Source: Cypionkella sp. (GTDB taxonomy: Bacteria > Pseudomonadota > Alphaproteobacteria > Rhodobacterales > Rhodobacteraceae). Taken from it: a stretch of DNA of 64,000 nt. Positions 1-9,728 of the stretch are shown here, piece by piece. Positions within the stretch are counted from its first letter, which is position 1. Every line of letters begins with the position of its first letter. Location of the stretch: contig JALRIN010000007.1 of assembly GCA_023255415.1 (NCBI GenBank), forward strand, positions 1 through 64,000. Reading direction: 5' to 3'. The position numbers and the translations under genes were made by a program. The notes under the pieces are model-generated. The model was not told the origin of the DNA, ran no database searches, and saw only the letters and a list, made by a program, of their open reading frames with translations.

Positions 1-350
1 CTTCGACCCGCGCGGTCGAGGTCAGGCGCACTTTCAGCCCGCGCACACGGCCGATCACACGGCCATTGACCACGATATCATCGGCGACGATTTCGCCACG
101 GATGGTGGCGGTTTCGCCTACGGTCAGCAAATGCGCGCGGATGTCGCCTTCGACGGTGCCTTCAACCTGAATGTCACCGGTGGTGCGCAAATTGCCAACA
201 ACCGTTAGGTCGGCCGACAAGACAGATGCCGCAACTTTGCCCTTAGGCGCAGAAGGGGAAAAATCCATCGTAGGTTTGCTCACAGGGGCCTCCGCGGCTT
301 TTGGCTTTTCGGTATCGCCGGCTTTCGGGCCCGGCTCGTTGATGCGGCTT

Positions 351-361
<11 letters not shown>
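1..361 (-). CDS. Bactofilin family cytoskeletal protein (partial, 3' end outside window)
   Basis: Bactofilins polymerise without nucleotides into membrane-associated filaments that position cell-wall enzymes. The visible 120 residues begin MFSKSRINEP, continue through a disordered Pro/Ala/Lys-rich tail of about 45 residues, and then enter the beta-helical core. The core shows the repeating hydrophobic/Gly pattern typical of the family (VVGNLRTTGDIQVEGTVEGD and later VNGRVIGRVRG). The ATG at 361 lies inside the end of the upstream M23 peptidase gene (11-bp overlap), so the two are translationally coupled. Bactofilin/M23 peptidase pairs in other alphaproteobacteria act together in shaping peptidoglycan. 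The C-terminus is missing because the gene runs off the left edge. Confidence 0.88.
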
Positions 362-1679
<1,318 letters not shown>

Positions 1680-1791
1680 GTGCTCTGATTCCGTTCAAAA
1701 ACAAATTTTAGGGGTTAAGCTGCACGCCCCCTTGGACCCTGTCTGATTAGCCATCTGACTGGGGGGGTGGCAAGAAAATTGACCAATATTG

Positions 1792-1830
1792 AAAAGCCCA
1801 AGGCGGAAAGCCGCCAGCTTGGGCAAAAAA
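1792..1830 (-). terminator. Rho-independent terminator after the DUF455 gene
   Basis: Arms GCCCAAG (1796-1802) and CTTGGGC (1818-1824) pair, with an inner GCGG/CCGC stem around an AAAG loop. On the minus strand the stem is followed by TTTTC. It sits just past the DUF455 stop at 1845 and ends the bcp-DUF455 transcript. The A-run at 1825-1830 could let it work in both directions. Confidence 0.75.
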
Positions 1831-1844
1831 CCGCTGATTTTGCT

Positions 1845-2657
1845 TTAGGCTTTTTCCACCAAGGGCCAGTAGAAATCGGGCGGCAACCCGGCTTCGGCGC
1901 GCTTTTCGGTGTTGAAGGGCGGCTTTAGGCTGCCGTGGAAATACTGCCGCACCAGCGCGTGAAACATCGGCTTTGGGTCTTGGCCCGCGCGGCCACAAAG
2001 CCAGTTGAACCATTTCGAGCCATAGGCGACATGGGCGACCTCTTCGGCGTAAATCGTCTCAAGCGCGCTGACCGCTGCGGTTTCGCCTGCCTTGGTGAAC
2101 AGCGCGATCATGCCGGGGGTTACATCCAACCCTCGCGCCTCCAGCACCATTGGCACCACCGCCAAGCGGCCCAGAAAGTCATCTGCGGTGTCTTCAGCGG
2201 CCTGCCACATAAAGGCATGCGCGGGCATCGCGCCGTAGTGGCTGCCCGCGGCTTCCAGACAATCGCACATCAGATTGAAGTGCTTTGATTCGTCATCAGC
2301 CGCCTGCACCCAATCGTCATAAAACCCCAAAGGCATCGGCTGATCCGCAAAGCGCGCGACCATATCCCAATGCAGATCGACCGCGTTCAGCTCGATATGG
2401 GCAACAGCATGCAGCAGCGCCAGCCGTCCGCTGGCAGTGTTAGAGCGGCGGCGCGGCACGTCGCGCGGATCTAACAGATCGGGCTTGGCAGGGCGCGCAG
2501 GGCGCTGCGGTGGGCTGGCCTGGCCCACTGGCATCGTATCACCCGCCGCCCGCGCTGCGCGCCAGGCCGCCGCATGGGCATGCGACAGCGCGGTTTTGGC
2601 GCGCCCATCCGCGGTGGTCAGAACCTCGACTGCACGATCTGCAAGACTTTGCATCAA
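1845..2657 (-). CDS. DUF455 family ferritin-like protein
   Basis: A 270-aa soluble protein of the DUF455 family, which adopts a ferritin-like four-helix fold. Candidate diiron ligands are spaced across the helices: HIELNAVDLHWD (about residue 87), AADDESKHF (about 119), VLEARGLDV (about 171) and EEVAHVAYG (about 205). The first about 75 residues are Ala/Pro/Arg-rich and probably a separate helix and linker. No function is established that I can name; an oxygen- or metal-dependent oxidoreductase activity is only inferred from the fold. Its ATG overlaps the stop of the upstream peroxiredoxin gene by 4 bp, so it is co-translated with an antioxidant enzyme. Confidence 0.82.
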   Translation of the reverse strand: MMQSLADRAVEVLTTADGRAKTALSHAHAAAWRAARAAGDTMPVGQASPPQRPARPAKPDLLDPRDVPRRRSNTASGRLALLHAVAHIELNAVDLHWDMVARFADQPMPLGFYDDWVQAADDESKHFNLMCDCLEAAGSHYGAMPAHAFMWQAAEDTADDFLGRLAVVPMVLEARGLDVTPGMIALFTKAGETAAVSALETIYAEEVAHVAYGSKWFNWLCGRAGQDPKPMFHALVRQYFHGSLKPPFNTEKRAEAGLPPDFYWPLVEKA

Positions 2658-3115
2658 AGCGCCTGCACTGCGTCAAGCACCTCGGCTGCATGGCCCTTGA
2701 CCTTCACCTTGGCCCAGATCTGCGCGATCTGGCCCTTGGCATCGATCAAAACCGTGGTGCGTTCAATCCCCATATAGGTTTTGCCATACATGCTTTTTTC
2801 TTTCCACACGCCGTAGTCTTCGCAGACCGATCCTTCGGCATCCGAGGCAAGCACAATGCCCAACCCGTATTTTTTGCAAAACTTGTCATGCGCCGCGACG
2901 CTGTCTTTTGACACCCCGATCACCGTGCAGCCTGCGGCTTGAAAATCGGCCAAGGCGGCGGTGAAATCTTGCGCTTCGAGCGTGCAGCCCGAGGTGTCAT
3001 CCTTGGGGTAGAAATACAGCACAACCTTTTGCGGGCGCAGGGCCGAAAGCGTAACACTTGCGCCACCATCGCGTGGCAGGGTGAAATCGGGGGCGGTTTG
3101 ACCAATGGAAATCAT
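2654..3115 (-). CDS. bcp: Thioredoxin-dependent peroxiredoxin, BCP/PrxQ type
   Basis: A 153-aa cytosolic peroxiredoxin that reduces hydrogen peroxide and organic hydroperoxides. The peroxidatic cysteine is C44 in the PKDDTSGCT motif. In the Escherichia coli type a resolving cysteine follows five residues later; here that position is Q49. Other cysteines are present (C63 in AAGCTVIG, C79 in KFCKKY and one in GSVCEDYG), so resolution must use another cysteine or an external thiol. The length is normal for the family. It is the first gene of a two-gene operon with the DUF455 gene (ATGA overlap) and is divergent from the AsmA-like gene. Confidence 0.9.
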   Translation of the reverse strand: MISIGQTAPDFTLPRDGGASVTLSALRPQKVVLYFYPKDDTSGCTLEAQDFTAALADFQAAGCTVIGVSKDSVAAHDKFCKKYGLGIVLASDAEGSVCEDYGVWKEKSMYGKTYMGIERTTVLIDAKGQIAQIWAKVKVKGHAAEVLDAVQAL

Positions 3116-3257
3116 GCGCGGCTCCTTGCCTTTTCGGTATTGACCCTGTGCGATCTAGTTGCCTTTCGTCAAAGATAAAGGCAAGCCCGCAGTCAAAGAT
3201 CGACCTTGCGGCAAAGCCTATGCGAAAATGCCGCAACGCCATGAAGATGAGGGCTGA

Positions 3258-6200
3258 ATGACAGGGCAGGGCCAAGAAGAGGAAAGGGTGAAAGCAGCCC
3301 TTACCGAGCAAGGCCCGCCCATGCCCGCAGCTCCGCCGCGCAAAGGCCATCGCACCGGGCTGGGGCTGCGGCTGCTTAGTCTGGCCTTGATCTTCGCGCT
3401 GGTTTTTGCAGCCCTTGGTCTGACCGGCAAACCGATCCCCGTGCCGGTGTTGCTGGTGGCCGAGGTCGAACAGCGCGCCAATGCAGCCCTTGCCAAATCG
3501 CTGCCCAATGCCTCGATTGCAATCGGCGGCATGGTGGTGCGGGTCGATAGCGATTGGGTGCCGCGTCTGCTTTTGGACGATGTGCGGCTGCTTAAACCCG
3601 ACGGGGCTGCGCTTTTGACCTTGCCAGAGGTCCGCGTCAGTTTTGACCCCGAGGCGCTGTTGCAAGGCCAGGTGCGCCTGCGCAGGCTGAAGGTCAGCGG
3701 CGCGCATCTGCAAATCAGCCGCGACCGCTTGGGGGCTTTTGATTTTGATTTCGCCCCCAGTGGCAGCCAGATCGAAATTCGCAGCTTTTCCGAACTGTTT
3801 GACGCGATTGACACCGCCTTTGCGCAGCCAATGGCCGATCGCTTGGTCTCAGTCGAAGCAGAGGCGCTGACGATCACTTTTCGGGATGCGCGCGCGGGCA
3901 AGGTTTGGGAATTGGGCGATGGACGGATGCGGCTGGACAATCGCGCCAGCACCGTTGCCGCCGAAATCGGTCTGTCGGTGATTTCGGGGCCATCGCCTGC
4001 CCAGGCGGTGCTGACGGTGATTTCGGAAAAATCCTCAAATCTGGCGCGGATTACGGCGCAGATCGACAATGTTGCCGCCAAAGATATCGCGGCCGAGGTG
4101 GCCCCCTTTGCCTGGGCCGGGGCCTTGGATGCGCCGATGTCAGGGCGCATTCAGACCACCCTGACGGACGAGGGCATCACTGCCTTGGAAGCGAGCTTGA
4201 GTTTTGGTGCAGGCGCCTTGAAGCCGACGCCCGCCGTGCAGCCCATTCGCTTTGATCACGCCGATATGCGGCTGCGCTATGACCCAGATCAGGGGCGCAT
4301 GACGGTCAGCGAACTCTCGGTGCAAAGCCCGACGCTGCGCTTGCAGGCCGAGGGGCAGACCTATTTGATTAAGGCCGACGGCAGTCGCATGACCGGACCA
4401 TTGGGCCGCGATGTGGCCAACGCCTATCTGGCGCAATTGCAGTTCAGTCAGGTGATAGTTGATCCAGAGGCGCTGTTTGAAGAGCCGGTGAATTTCTCGG
4501 CAGGGGCTTTGGATCTGCGGCTGCGCGTCGATCCGTTTTCCATCGAGATTGGGCAATTGGTGCTGACTGAAGACCAGCGCCGGCTCAGCGCCAAGGGCAA
4601 GGTTTCTGCCGGCGAAACTGGCTGGACGGTCGGGGTCGAGCTGGGGCTGAACGAGATCGCCCATGACCGCTTGGTCGCGCTTTGGCCGATCAATCTGGTG
4701 CCAATGACGCGGCTTTGGGTTGATAAGAACGTGCTGTCTGGTTCGCTGACCGATGTGAAGGCCGATTTGCAGCTGCAACAGGGTAGCGAGCCCCAGCTGC
4801 ACCTTAGCTATAACTTCGCCAATGCTGATGTGCGCTTTGCCGAGACTTTGCCGCCGGTAAAGTCGGGCTCTGGCTCTGCCACCATCGAGGGGCAGACCTA
4901 TAAAATGGTGCTGACCCAAGGCACGGTGACCCCGCCCGCGGGCGGCGAGATTGATGTGGCCACTTCCGAATTCGCGATCCCCGATGTCACCGCAAAACCC
5001 GCGATCGCCGAAGTGGCGCTGCACACGCGCTCAAGCCTGACGGCGGCGCTGTCGTTGCTGGATCAGCCGCCATTTTTCTTTATGTCAAAAGCCGATCTGC
5101 CGGTAACTTTGGGGCAGGGCCGGGCGGTGATCGACACGGTGCTGCGGTTGCCGTTGCAACCCAAGATCATGATCGAAGATGTGGAATATTCCGTCAAAGG
5201 CGTGCTGAACGATGTGGTCTCGACCACATTGGTGCCGGGCCGCAAGCTGACGGCGCCGCGTCTGGATGTCACCGCGACCCGTGAGGGCTTGCAGATTGCC
5301 GGCAAGGGGCTGATTGGGGCTGTGCCCTTTGATGCGGCCTTTACCCAAGGCTTTGGCGCAGCTGATAAAGGCATTGCGCAGATTTCGGGCAAGATCACCC
5401 TGTCGCAACAGGCGACCGAGGAATTTGGCCTTGGTCTGCCAAAGGGCATGGTCTCGGGCAAAGGGCAGGCGCAGGTGACGATTGATCTGCGGCGCGGACA
5501 GCCGGGGAAATTGTCCCTGCGATCAGATCTGGCCGGAATCGGGCTTACCATCGACGGTCTGGGCTGGCGCAAGCCTGCCGCCGACACAGGCAGCCTTGCG
5601 GCAGAGGTGACACTTGGCGCTCCGGTGAAAGTGGACAGCCTCAGCCTTGCGGCGGCGGATCTCAGCGCCACCGGCTCTGTGACGCTAAAGTCCGGCGGCG
5701 GGCTTGATCTGGCGCGGTTTGATCGGGTGCAGCTGATGGGCTGGCTGGATGCGCCGGTCGAGATCAGGGGCCGTGGCCAAGACCGCGCAGCAGCGCTTGC
5801 GGTGACAGGTGGGACGGTTGACATTCGCGCCATCCCCCCCGCGTCGCAGCGCGGATCGGGCACGCAGATCGGCGACAGCCCGCTAAGCCTGCAACTGGAT
5901 GCGCTGACGGTCAGCAAGACCATCAGTTTGAACAAATTTAAAGGCGATTTCAGCCTGTTGGGCGGTTTTAACGGCAGTTTCACCGCCGCGCTGAATGGCG
6001 CGGTGGCGGTGAAAGGCACGGTGGTGCCAAGCCCCTTTGGCGCGGCGGTGCGGCTGCAATCGCAGGATGCGGGCGGCTTTTTGGCTGCGGCGGGGGTGTT
6101 TGCCTCGGCACGCGGTGGCGCTTTGGACTTGATTCTGACCCCGCGCGCGGATGCGGGCAAATATGATGGCCATATCCAGATGAGCAGCCTGCGCGTGCGC

Positions 6201-6620
6201 AATACCAATGTGCTGGCCGATCTGTTGAACGCGATTTCGGTGGTGGGGATCCTAGAGCAGTTGAACGGCGAAGGGCTGGTGTTCAATCAGGCCGAGGGCG
6301 ATTTCGTGCTGGCCCCGAACGGGGTCGAGGTTACCAAAGGCTCGGCGGTGGGGGCCTCGCTTGGGGTGTCGATGGCGGGGGTCTATAAAACCTCGACCGA
6401 CGAGTTGTTCATGCAGGGCGTGATCTCGCCCGTCTATATCCTGAACGGCATTGGTGCGCTGTTGACGCGGCGCGGCGAGGGGCTATTTGGCTTTAATTAT
6501 GCGCTGCGTGGCAAGGCCTCGGACCCGGATGTTTCGGTCAACCCGTTGTCGATCCTGACGCCGGGGATGTTTCGCGATCTATTCCGCTCGGCCGCCCCTG
6601 TGATGAAGTCCAAACCCTAA
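3258..6620 (+). CDS. AsmA/YhdP-like envelope protein (DUF3971 and AsmA-like C-terminus)
   Basis: A 1120-aa protein with a basic cytoplasmic head, one N-terminal membrane anchor at about residues 36-56 and a very long periplasmic region. That region is rich in alternating hydrophobic beta-strand segments and ends in an AsmA-like C-terminal part (GVSMAGVYKTSTDELFMQGV). The family (AsmA, TamB, YhdP) is thought to form hydrophobic grooves bridging inner and outer membranes for phospholipid movement. The length is close to YhdP of enterobacteria. The chosen ATG follows a short TGA-rich leader with only a weak ribosome-binding site, so the start is less certain than the identity. The gene lies 12 bp before queA and the two may be co-transcribed. 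Confidence 0.8.
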   Translation: MTGQGQEEERVKAALTEQGPPMPAAPPRKGHRTGLGLRLLSLALIFALVFAALGLTGKPIPVPVLLVAEVEQRANAALAKSLPNASIAIGGMVVRVDSDWVPRLLLDDVRLLKPDGAALLTLPEVRVSFDPEALLQGQVRLRRLKVSGAHLQISRDRLGAFDFDFAPSGSQIEIRSFSELFDAIDTAFAQPMADRLVSVEAEALTITFRDARAGKVWELGDGRMRLDNRASTVAAEIGLSVISGPSPAQAVLTVISEKSSNLARITAQIDNVAAKDIAAEVAPFAWAGALDAPMSGRIQTTLTDEGITALEASLSFGAGALKPTPAVQPIRFDHADMRLRYDPDQGRMTVSELSVQSPTLRLQAEGQTYLIKADGSRMTGPLGRDVANAYLAQLQFSQVIVDPEALFEEPVNFSAGALDLRLRVDPFSIEIGQLVLTEDQRRLSAKGKVSAGETGWTVGVELGLNEIAHDRLVALWPINLVPMTRLWVDKNVLSGSLTDVKADLQLQQGSEPQLHLSYNFANADVRFAETLPPVKSGSGSATIEGQTYKMVLTQGTVTPPAGGEIDVATSEFAIPDVTAKPAIAEVALHTRSSLTAALSLLDQPPFFFMSKADLPVTLGQGRAVIDTVLRLPLQPKIMIEDVEYSVKGVLNDVVSTTLVPGRKLTAPRLDVTATREGLQIAGKGLIGAVPFDAAFTQGFGAADKGIAQISGKITLSQQATEEFGLGLPKGMVSGKGQAQVTIDLRRGQPGKLSLRSDLAGIGLTIDGLGWRKPAADTGSLAAEVTLGAPVKVDSLSLAAADLSATGSVTLKSGGGLDLARFDRVQLMGWLDAPVEIRGRGQDRAAALAVTGGTVDIRAIPPASQRGSGTQIGDSPLSLQLDALTVSKTISLNKFKGDFSLLGGFNGSFTAALNGAVAVKGTVVPSPFGAAVRLQSQDAGGFLAAAGVFASARGGALDLILTPRADAGKYDGHIQMSSLRVRNTNVLADLLNAISVVGILEQLNGEGLVFNQAEGDFVLAPNGVEVTKGSAVGASLGVSMAGVYKTSTDELFMQGVISPVYILNGIGALLTRRGEGLFGFNYALRGKASDPDVSVNPLSILTPGMFRDLFRSAAPVMKSKP

Positions 6621-6632
6621 GCCTGAAAGCCT

Positions 6633-7670
6633 GTGATGAACCTGTCTGATTTCGACTTTGATCTGCCCGAAGACCTGATTGCGGTGCGCCCGGCCCAGCC
6701 GCGCAGTGCCGCCCGGCTGCTGCTGGCGCAGGGCGATGCGATCAGAGATCTGCATGTCTTTGATCTGGTGGATATTTTCCGCGCAGGCGACCGTTTGGTC
6801 TTGAACAACACCAAGGTCATTCCCGCGCGGCTGTTTGGCACCCGCGCGCGCGGTGAGGCGGTGGCCAAGGTCGAGATCACGCTGTTGGAACCGCAAGCCA
6901 CGGGCGGCTGGCGCGCTTTGGCAAAGCCTTTGCGCAAGGTCAATATCGGCGAGGTGATCCGGTTTTCAGATCAGCTTTCCGCCACTGTCGCCGATAAATC
7001 CGCCACCGATCTGCGGCTTGCCTTCAACCTTGACGGCGATGATTTTGACGCCGCACTGCAAGCCGCCGGCCTGATGCCCTTGCCGCCCTATATCGCCGCC
7101 AAACGCGCCGCAGATGCGCAAGACAACACCGATTATCAAACCGTTTTCGCCCGCCACGCAGGTGCGGTTGCAGCCCCCACCGCCAGCCTGCATTTTGATG
7201 CCGCCCTGCTGGCAGCGCTTGCGGCCAAGGGCGTCGATTTCACCGAAGTCACCCTGCATGTCGGCGCGGGCACCTTTTTGCCCGTCAAGGTCGAGGATGT
7301 CACCACCCATAAGATGCACGCCGAATGGGGCGAGGTCAGCCCGCAGGCCGCAGCCGAGATTGCCGCCACCAAGGCCGCAGGCGGCCGCGTGATCCCGGTG
7401 GGCACCACCGCGCTGCGGCTGATCGAGACGGCGGCGGCCTCGGGTCAGATCGCGGCTTGGCAGGGCGAGACCGATATCTTTATCTATCCGGGTTACCGCT
7501 TTGTCGTCGCCGATGCGCTGATGACCAATTTTCATTTGCCAAAATCTACGCTGATGATGCTGGTTTCGGCGCTGATGGGGCAGGCGCGGATCAAGACAAT
7601 CTATGATCACGCGATTTCGCAGCGCTACCGCTTCTTTTCCTATGGTGATAGCTCGCTTCTGATCCCATAA
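6633..7670 (+). CDS. queA: tRNA preQ1(34) S-adenosylmethionine ribosyltransferase-isomerase
   Basis: QueA transfers and isomerises the ribose of S-adenosylmethionine onto preQ1 at tRNA position 34, giving epoxyqueuosine. The 345-aa length and the motifs are typical: [12 protein letters not shown] near the start, [27 protein letters not shown], and the C-terminal [18 protein letters not shown] and YRFFSYGD. The first possible start is GTG at 6633; an ATG follows at once at 6636, so the true start may be one codon later. The gene follows the AsmA-like gene closely on the same strand. Confidence 0.96.
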   Translation: MMNLSDFDFDLPEDLIAVRPAQPRSAARLLLAQGDAIRDLHVFDLVDIFRAGDRLVLNNTKVIPARLFGTRARGEAVAKVEITLLEPQATGGWRALAKPLRKVNIGEVIRFSDQLSATVADKSATDLRLAFNLDGDDFDAALQAAGLMPLPPYIAAKRAADAQDNTDYQTVFARHAGAVAAPTASLHFDAALLAALAAKGVDFTEVTLHVGAGTFLPVKVEDVTTHKMHAEWGEVSPQAAAEIAATKAAGGRVIPVGTTALRLIETAAASGQIAAWQGETDIFIYPGYRFVVADALMTNFHLPKSTLMMLVSALMGQARIKTIYDHAISQRYRFFSYGDSSLLIP

Positions 7671-7761
7671 GCGGAAATCGACATCATGCGTCGCAATCTG
7701 TAATCTGCAGTTCACGATTGCCGCATAGACTCGCGCAACGCCGCTTTTGAAAGGCCTGGAC

Positions 7762-9015
7762 ATGCTGATCGTTCTTCGCAACGCCTGGGCGCTTTTGCTC
7801 GGGATCATGCTGTTGATGCTGGGCAATGGCATGCAAGGCACGCTGTTGGGCATTCGCGGCAATTTGGAACATTTCACCACATTGCAGATGTCTTTCGTGA
7901 TGTCGGCCTATTTTCTGGGATTTCTGTTTGGCTCGCGGATGGCGCCTGATATGATTCGCCGTGTTGGCCATGTGCGGGTCTTTGCGGCGCTTGGTTCGAT
8001 GATCTCTGCTGTGTTGATCATGTATGCGGTGGCGCCCAATTGGATTGCCTGGGTGGTGATGCGGGTCTTGATCGGGTTTTCGTTCTCGGGCGTTTATATC
8101 ACCGCCGAAAGCTGGCTGAACTCTGCCTCGACCAATGAGACGCGGGGCCAAGCGCTGTCGCTTTATCTGATCATGCAGATGGTGGGCATCATCATGGCGC
8201 AGATATTGCTGAACGTGGGCGATCCTTCGGGCTTTATCCTGTTTGTGATCCCCTCGATTCTGGTGTCGCTGGCCTTTACGCCGATTCTGCTGACTGTCTC
8301 GCAGGCCCCGGCCTTCGAACTGACCAAACCGCTTAGCTTTCGCAGGCTTTACGAGGCCTCGCCCTTGGGCTGCGTCGGGATGTTTCTGCTGGGCGGCGTG
8401 TTTTCAGCGCAATTTGGCATGGCCTCGGTCTGGGGCACGCAGGCGGGGTTGAGCGTTAAGGAAATCTCGATCTTTGTGGCCTGTATCTATGTTGGCGGCC
8501 TGGTGCTTCAATATCCGATTGGCTGGTTTTCCGACCGGATGGACCGTCGCCGCTTGGTGCTGGGCCTTTCGGCGATGGGGGCTGCGGTGCTGATGTTGCC
8601 GATTGTCTGGAGCGCCTTTTCAGGGCAGGTGCCCTTTGTGGTTTTGGTGATGGTGGGCGCGCTTGGTGGTGGCATCTCGAACCCGCTTTATTCGCTGCTG
8701 GTGGCCTACGTGAATGATTACCTTGATAATTCTGATATGGCTGCGGCCTCGGCTGGGCTGATCTTTATCAATGGTCTGGGCGCGATAACTGGCCCTGTGA
8801 TCACCGGCTGGATCATGGCACAGGTCGGTCCGAACGGGTTTTTCCTGTTCATGGCGGTGCTGTTTTCGGTGCTGTCGGGCTATACCGCCTGGCGGATGAC
8901 GCAGCGGCGGATGACACCCGAAGCACATGGCGCCTATACGCCGATGACGCCCAACAGCTCGGTTGTGGCCGTAGAGGCAGCGCTGGAGCGTGCCGAGGAG
9001 CCGCTGCGCGATTGA
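7762..9015 (+). CDS. MFS transporter, YcaD-like
   Basis: A roughly 417-aa inner-membrane permease with twelve predicted transmembrane segments. A cytoplasmic loop-2 signature is seen at GSRMAPDMIRRVGHVRVF and its second-half counterpart at GWFSDRMDRRRLVLG. The segment ITAESWLNSASTNETRG resembles the YcaD subgroup of the major facilitator superfamily. The substrate is unknown. A TTG at 7747 would add five residues, but ATG 7762 has a better-spaced AAAGG upstream. The C-terminal about 30 residues are polar and cytoplasmic. It stands alone between queA and a DUF924 gene. Confidence 0.85.
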   Translation: MLIVLRNAWALLLGIMLLMLGNGMQGTLLGIRGNLEHFTTLQMSFVMSAYFLGFLFGSRMAPDMIRRVGHVRVFAALGSMISAVLIMYAVAPNWIAWVVMRVLIGFSFSGVYITAESWLNSASTNETRGQALSLYLIMQMVGIIMAQILLNVGDPSGFILFVIPSILVSLAFTPILLTVSQAPAFELTKPLSFRRLYEASPLGCVGMFLLGGVFSAQFGMASVWGTQAGLSVKEISIFVACIYVGGLVLQYPIGWFSDRMDRRRLVLGLSAMGAAVLMLPIVWSAFSGQVPFVVLVMVGALGGGISNPLYSLLVAYVNDYLDNSDMAAASAGLIFINGLGAITGPVITGWIMAQVGPNGFFLFMAVLFSVLSGYTAWRMTQRRMTPEAHGAYTPMTPNSSVVAVEAALERAEEPLRD

Positions 9016-9065
9016 TTGCAGGCTGCGCGTAAACCTGTCAGGCTGGCCTCAAAGCGAGGTGTGTT

Positions 9066-9653
9066 ATGTCTGATCCGATTGAAGTGCTGGATTTCTGGCT
9101 TGGCGATATTGGCCCCGAGGGCTGGTATCTGGGCAGTGAAGATCTGGACGCGGAAATCGCTGCGCGCTTTGGCGATATCTGGCAGGCCGCCCATAGTGAC
9201 GGCATCGAGCATTGGGTTGACGGGCCTGCGGGCACGCTGGCCTATCTGATTATCTGCGACCAGATGGCGCGCAACATCCACCGCGGTGACGCGCTTGCCT
9301 TTGCCACCGATGCCCGTGCGCGCGCGGCGGCCCGCAAGGCAGTGGCCGAGGGTTGGGATCTGCAAGCCCCTGAACCTGAACGCCAATTCTTTTATATGCC
9401 GTTTGAACATTCTGAAGATCCTGCCGACCAGGCACTTGCAGTCAGCTATATGGAAACCCGTCTCGCCTCGGTGCCCGACATGGCGCTGCACGCCAAGGCG
9501 CATCAGGCGATCATCGCCCGCTTTGGCCGCTTTCCGTTTCGCAACGCGGCTTTGGGGCGCAAGATGACGGCGCAAGAGGCCGAATTTCTGGAAAACGGCG
9601 GCTATGGCGCGATTGTGCGGGGGCTGAAGTCAAGCCATGCACCAGACGCATAG
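9066..9653 (+). CDS. DUF924 family protein
   Basis: A 195-aa soluble, largely helical protein. DUF924 hallmarks are present: VLDFWLGDIGPEGWY at the N-terminus, ICDQMARNIHRGDALAFATD, FFYMPFEHSED and FGRFPFRNAALGR. No biochemical role is established that I can name. It follows the MFS gene by 50 bp and may share its transcript. AGCGAGGTGTGTT precedes the ATG. Confidence 0.85.
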   Translation: MSDPIEVLDFWLGDIGPEGWYLGSEDLDAEIAARFGDIWQAAHSDGIEHWVDGPAGTLAYLIICDQMARNIHRGDALAFATDARARAAARKAVAEGWDLQAPEPERQFFYMPFEHSEDPADQALAVSYMETRLASVPDMALHAKAHQAIIARFGRFPFRNAALGRKMTAQEAEFLENGGYGAIVRGLKSSHAPDA

Positions 9654-9690
9654 CCCTGCGGCGCCTGCATTATTGCGCGGATTTGAAAAA

Positions 9691-9708
9691 TAGTTTAATG
9701 GCAAACTA
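9691..9708. promoter_or_regulatory. Palindrome upstream of lpdA, possible operator
   Basis: TAGTTT-AATGGC-AAACTA is a perfect 6-bp inverted repeat with a 6-bp spacer, flanked by A-runs and T-runs that extend the symmetry. It lies 20 bp before the lpdA ATG in the 75-bp gap after the DUF924 gene. There is no T-tract placing it as a terminator, so a repressor or activator site is more likely. The cognate regulator is not identified. Confidence 0.4.
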
Positions 9709-9728
9709 CTTTTTCTGAGGAGGGAAAG

